From Apostichopus californicus (Eukaryota; Echinodermata; Holothuroidea; Aspidochirotida; Stichopodidae), in contig JAIPMN010004311.1 in the NCBI GenBank assembly GCA_020650975.1, positions 1 through 24,145 on the forward strand: 24,145 bases of DNA. Direction: 5' to 3'. This document shows positions 20,977 to 24,145 of this stretch, piece by piece. The notes beneath the pieces were generated by a model. That model made no database searches. It was not told the DNA's origin and saw nothing but the letters and a program-made list of their open reading frames with translations. Made by a program: the position numbers and the translations under genes. Every line of letters starts with the position of its first letter. Within the stretch, counting starts at the first letter, position 1.

Positions 20977-22204
20977 CTGGTGGTCGTCTTTCAAATCGAT
21001 ATACTCCAGGGTGAGCCCAGGATTTCTGATGTTCATTACCATACACCAACACTGACATTTCTGCCTTGGGAAACAGGTGACTTATCACGTGGTAACCTGA
21101 GGGAACATCTCTTTGTAGTAATTTCGCGCCTCCGTAATCGGTATCGAGGACTTCCCATTCTACCTTCTGGCCGTTTAGCAGCAATGAGCGTTGGTCACCG
21201 TTGACCAATCGAACAGTGACGTGTGCAGATTCGATCTCGTAGACAGGAAATATGATGTCACCTCGTCTAGACTGCTCGTTCGAGGGAACAATCACCATAG
21301 ATGGGTCGCCATTTTCAAGATCATTCACGTCGTTACCCTTCTGATATTGTAGAACCAAGATGGGATTATTAGAGGCAATCTCAAGAATTCCTCTATGGGT
21401 GATACTCAATTCGAAGAATCGACCATTTTGGAGAACTCTCGGGGTCTTGGAATTACTCAAACGAACCCTTGTGTTACGGTATGCCGATATTACCCTGATA
21501 ATGTAACCGGCTGTTTCTCGACCTCGAAATGGTGCTAGGGCGTACGTAGTACCCCATGACGTCACTGGAATGAGATGCTCGAGAAGGTTATCGCAAGTCC
21601 CGATTTCATGCGGGACGTAGGAACACTCCGAACCGGAACTGACGCTTATCGGTTTGTTAGAAGAAATGTAGGTTCCAGTTGGGTCAAAACGGGTTTCAAA
21701 TTGGTAGGTTTGATACTGATCCAGATTTAAGGTCAAGGGTCGGTTTCTGTGGTAGGTACCGCCTTCGTAGCTAAAACGGTTCGAAAACGCAATGCGGACG
21801 TCGGTGTCGTTGTCAACCGCGGTTACAGTAAATACCGGACTCCAGGACTGTAAAGGACTGTAAGAAGCGACGTAATACTCTGTTCCGAGAGATCTCTTGG
21901 GTACAATCGTGAAACTGTCCTGGGTGAAATGCTGAGGTCGGAGGTGAATACCGTAAACAACAACATCGGCATCGGCTTCGACCACGACGGTTGACGGTTG
22001 TTCCCCGGTGCCAAGAGGGTTGGCTTCATAGGGCAGATCGATAACGGTGAAGTTACCGAATGCCACATTGAAGAAATGACGTTCAAAGTTAAGGTACGGA
22101 AGCCATAGGAAGCCACTGGTAGGTTTGTCTGTGGTCGGTGCTATAAATACCTGACCGAAGGTCTCTTCATAGAAAGCATTGGACAAGAAACTAAAGACGT
22201 ACCT
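20977..22204 (-). CDS. Exon 1 (first visible): IgGFc-binding N-terminal domain
   Basis: One long exon of about 409 codons encodes nearly the whole IgGFc_binding-type domain (PF17517 family), found at the N-terminus of FCGBP and many invertebrate relatives. The frame starts RYVFSFL and carries the hallmark-like cysteine segment SGSECSYVP...CDNLLEHLIPVTSWG, with NFT and NDT glycosylation sites. It ends ...YRFERRPP plus one base at the donor CAG|GTAGGA. Two 3' splice sites fit: AACAG before 22204 (phase 0) or ACACAG before 22215 (phase 1, GCT-type split codon, better pyrimidine tract). Phase 1 would match the other domain borders. No in-frame ATG precedes the domain; the frame continues upstream only to a GTG codon at 22246, so an upstream exon must supply the start. 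Confidence 0.85.
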
Positions 22205-22219
22205 CTGTTGAATAGCTGT

Positions 22220-24145
22220 GTAGCAGAAAATATAGCAGAAAAACACATCAAAGAAATGGTCATGAGAAGAAAAACGCCTGAGACGCCAGTGCTCTGGGAG
22301 GGAGAGAGTGGGGGGGGGGGGAAGTTTGACTACACGGATATAGAAGTAACATACGGGATACGGGAATGGAGCACGACATAACCCCTCTCATCCTCTTCCA
22401 ATCCTTCTGAAGTTTCTTTTAACTAACAATTGACTACATATATAATTTTGCTCAAAACACTGAGGAACAGGGTGGAAGTATTTCAATTCGCTCACAGTCA
22501 TTCTTTTCTTTTTTCATATGCCCAGCTTTTTGGGCACCTATAGATAATTGTCTTCCAACCCCCCTCTCTTCCCGTCTCCCTACCCCCCCCCCCTCTACTC
22601 TCGAGAAATCCTGGGTCCGAATATGAGGGTCACAGATCAACCCTGCTTTATACTCTACTGACAACGCCTTGAGGCCAATGGAATCGGGAGAAACTAATGG
22701 AATCAAATATACTCAGACCACGAATTAGATTAACGTACACATGTCTTAGAGCAGCACCGATTCCCAACAACCAGTACTGTTTATACACTGATGTGAAAGT
22801 TGAAGCACGAACGGGAGGGGGGCAGGCGCGTAGCGAGGAATTTGCCAAGGGAGGGGCGAAACTGTAGGCAAACTATCAGAGCCGTATATAAGGCATTGCA
22901 AACTATTCAAGCGTAGCGCCACCATAAGTTGGCGCGAAGCGTACACGAAAATTTTGGCTGAAAATGCCTCCCAGATTGCTGGAAATGGCACTTCCCAGGC
23001 CTTGTGAGTTACAGCTTAGCATTTTCTCTTTTGAAATTACTAGCGATATCATAAAAACACACACACATAATATTCTCAGGGGGGGGCGGCTTCCCCTTCG
23101 CCCCCCTTGGCTACGCGCCTGGGGGGAGGAGGAATGAGGGGGGTATTTGTATTGTTCTTATTAACAATAACTTACATTTCAAATAGAAATAAATCGTACT
23201 TACTTTTTGTCAAAATGTAGTGTATGTTAAGCTTAAAACTGGTTAAACCTTTTTTTTTAAGATTTGCTTAGTTGGAATCAATTAGAAACTAATTTAGATA
23301 GAAAACGTTAATCTTTGCTAAGAATAATATTTTCATTACTAGATATACCTCCGTCATGAATTGCTCATAACTTTGTGGTATAATATAATGCGTTTATGGC
23401 AAAAAAACATTGTTATACTTCTAAGCAAATTGAATATGCGAATTTTGTTTTCTTTCTCGATCTAGATTAGTCACTTATTGACAGAATACTACAAAATTTT
23501 ATTCTACTTTCAACATATAGTTAATCACAACTGCAAATTGTACGCGTTGCTTTATCTTCTATTTATTATTTGTAATGACATTTATTTTATTTTCTTAAAT
23601 TAAAGAAAATTACTTAGCTAAATTGTTTCATTTCCAAGTGTGCAATAAATTCTATTGAATCAAAACGAGGGCATGCATGTGTAAACTGCAATTCAGAGGC
23701 TAAATGACAAGTAACAGAAACTACAAGGGACAAAATACAAGCACAGAATACAGATATGTTAATGAGCAGGGTGAACACAAAAGAGATTGATGTAAGAGGA
23801 TTAGTTGACAAAAGGTGGAGAGAAGAAAGAGATAAAAAAGAGCTTAGCGATGTAAACAAGGGAATCACCTTATTTGGTGATATGATCCCTAAAATGTACG
23901 GAAACATGTTTTCTCGCCCCCTTCCCCATTTCCTTCTCCCCCACCGCCGGCAAACACATATTTTTCTCAATCGAGCAGTAAAACACAGCACCTTTGACAT
24001 GATTTTCTGAGTTTTCTAATAACCATAATTATGTATAGCGGAGGAGACAGAAGCCTGAAATATACCACCAAACCCCCACCCTCCCACATACACGCACACA
24101 CATCCCATTCACGTACATTCTTGATTGAGATATAAAAAAAAAGAG
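22220..24145. other. 5' flank or first intron of the mosaic gene; no exon recognised
   Basis: Apart from the MITE at 22823-23121 and G- or C-runs near 22311-22321 and 22583-22592, I see no coding feature. A signal-peptide exon for the mosaic protein should lie on the minus strand here or beyond 24145. No ATG-hydrophobic stretch with a donor in matching phase stood out. Frames at 23614-24000 (minus) and 23756-24010 (plus) overlap each other on opposite strands, and neither shows a recognisable domain. Confidence 0.45.
22823..23121. mobile_element. hAT-like MITE candidate, about 299 bp
   Basis: The left end CAGGCGCGTAGC followed by CAAGGGAGGGGCGAA is mirrored at the right end, whose reverse complement begins CAGGCGCGTAGCCAAGG and continues GGGGGCGAA. 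CAG...CTG termini with a GCGTAGC core resemble non-autonomous hAT-type elements. The flanks are G-rich (GAGGGGGG / GGGGGAGG) and do not give a clean 8-bp duplication. A second inner hairpin (GCGTAGCGCCA / TGGCGCGAAGCG) lies near 22912-22940. No open frame is present. Confidence 0.55.

Larger units (their letters stand above)
4161..22204 (-). other. Gene span: IgGFc-binding / VWD / C-type lectin / FAMeT mosaic protein (17 visible coding exons)
   Basis: Seventeen exons on the minus strand join in one frame of 4,470 nt (1,489 codons plus stop) when the first visible exon is started at 22204. Every junction has GT-AG borders and matching phase. The phase order from 5' to 3' is 1, then (0,0,1,1,0,1) twice, then 1,1,1. 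Domain order by model residue: IgGFc-binding 1-409; VWD 410-569; C8 570-681; TIL 682-749; TILa/EGF 750-807; second VWD 808-971; C8 972-1080; TIL 1081-1148; TILa/EGF 1149-1206; C-type lectin N-half about 1207-1281; FAMeT-like 1282-1420; lectin C-half 1421-1489. The N-terminal part resembles FCGBP (IgGFc-binding protein) and zonadhesin-type mucus proteins. Many NxS/T sites and abundant paired cysteines indicate a secreted glycoprotein. The signal-peptide exon is not identified. Confidence 0.85.

Noticed and set aside
20711-21042. Long His/Thr/Tyr- or Val/Cys/Tyr-rich frames on both strands
   Set aside because: Generated by the AC-rich microsatellite; no independent coding evidence.
23756-24010. 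Plus-strand frame of 84 codons with charged N-terminal part
   Set aside because: No domain and no supporting splice sites; it overlaps an equally long frame on the other strand (23614-24000). Probably chance.
1-24145. CRISPR arrays, bacterial operons, phage or defence islands
   Set aside because: The intron-exon structure, animal domain set and intergenic composition show metazoan DNA; no spaced identical repeats of CRISPR type were seen.

Overview
The window is animal nuclear DNA. Coding sequence is split into short exons with GT-AG introns, the intergenic DNA is AT-rich, and microsatellites and small transposon remnants are common. The domain repertoire (IgGFc-binding, VWD-C8-TIL, C-type lectin and a farnesoic-acid-methyltransferase-like domain in one protein) suggests a marine invertebrate deuterostome. 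An echinoderm, perhaps a sea cucumber, is my best guess, but this is inference and not proven by the sequence.

Layout. (1) Positions 1-2073, plus strand: the last three exons of a coiled-coil gene resembling the CCDC42/CFAP73 family of ciliary proteins, ending in TAA at 2071-2073. (2) Positions 2074-4160: intergenic DNA between two convergent genes, with polyA signals on both strands. (3) Positions 4161-22204 or 22215, minus strand: one large gene of at least 17 coding exons, for which I could follow every splice junction and phase. (4) Positions 22220-24145: 5' flank or first intron of that gene, with no recognisable exon and one small transposon-like element.

The large gene encodes a secreted mosaic protein of about 1,489 residues, counted from the first visible exon. 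In order it has an IgGFc-binding N-terminal domain in one big exon, two tandem VWD-C8-TIL-TILa/EGF modules with matching exon structure, and a C-terminal C-type lectin domain. A complete farnesoic-acid-methyltransferase-like (FAMeT, PF12248-type) domain sits in the middle of the lectin domain. All module boundaries lie in phase 1 introns, as in exon-shuffled extracellular proteins. Both VWD domains keep the GDPH motif, at which FCGBP and related mucins cleave themselves, and a CGLCG motif. The likely role is a mucus-like or coelomic-fluid recognition and barrier protein.

The most striking point is that the FAMeT domain is carried by two exons, 417 nt in all and phase 1 at both ends. They separate the two halves of the lectin fold. 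Skipping them gives a seamless ordinary lectin domain; including them gives a nested domain. Other noteworthy structures are an intronic minisatellite that repeats the 5' splice-site context of exon 12, a TTAA-flanked MITE, a tRNA-derived SINE with a long imperfect palindrome, and a hAT-like MITE. The signal-peptide exon was not found.
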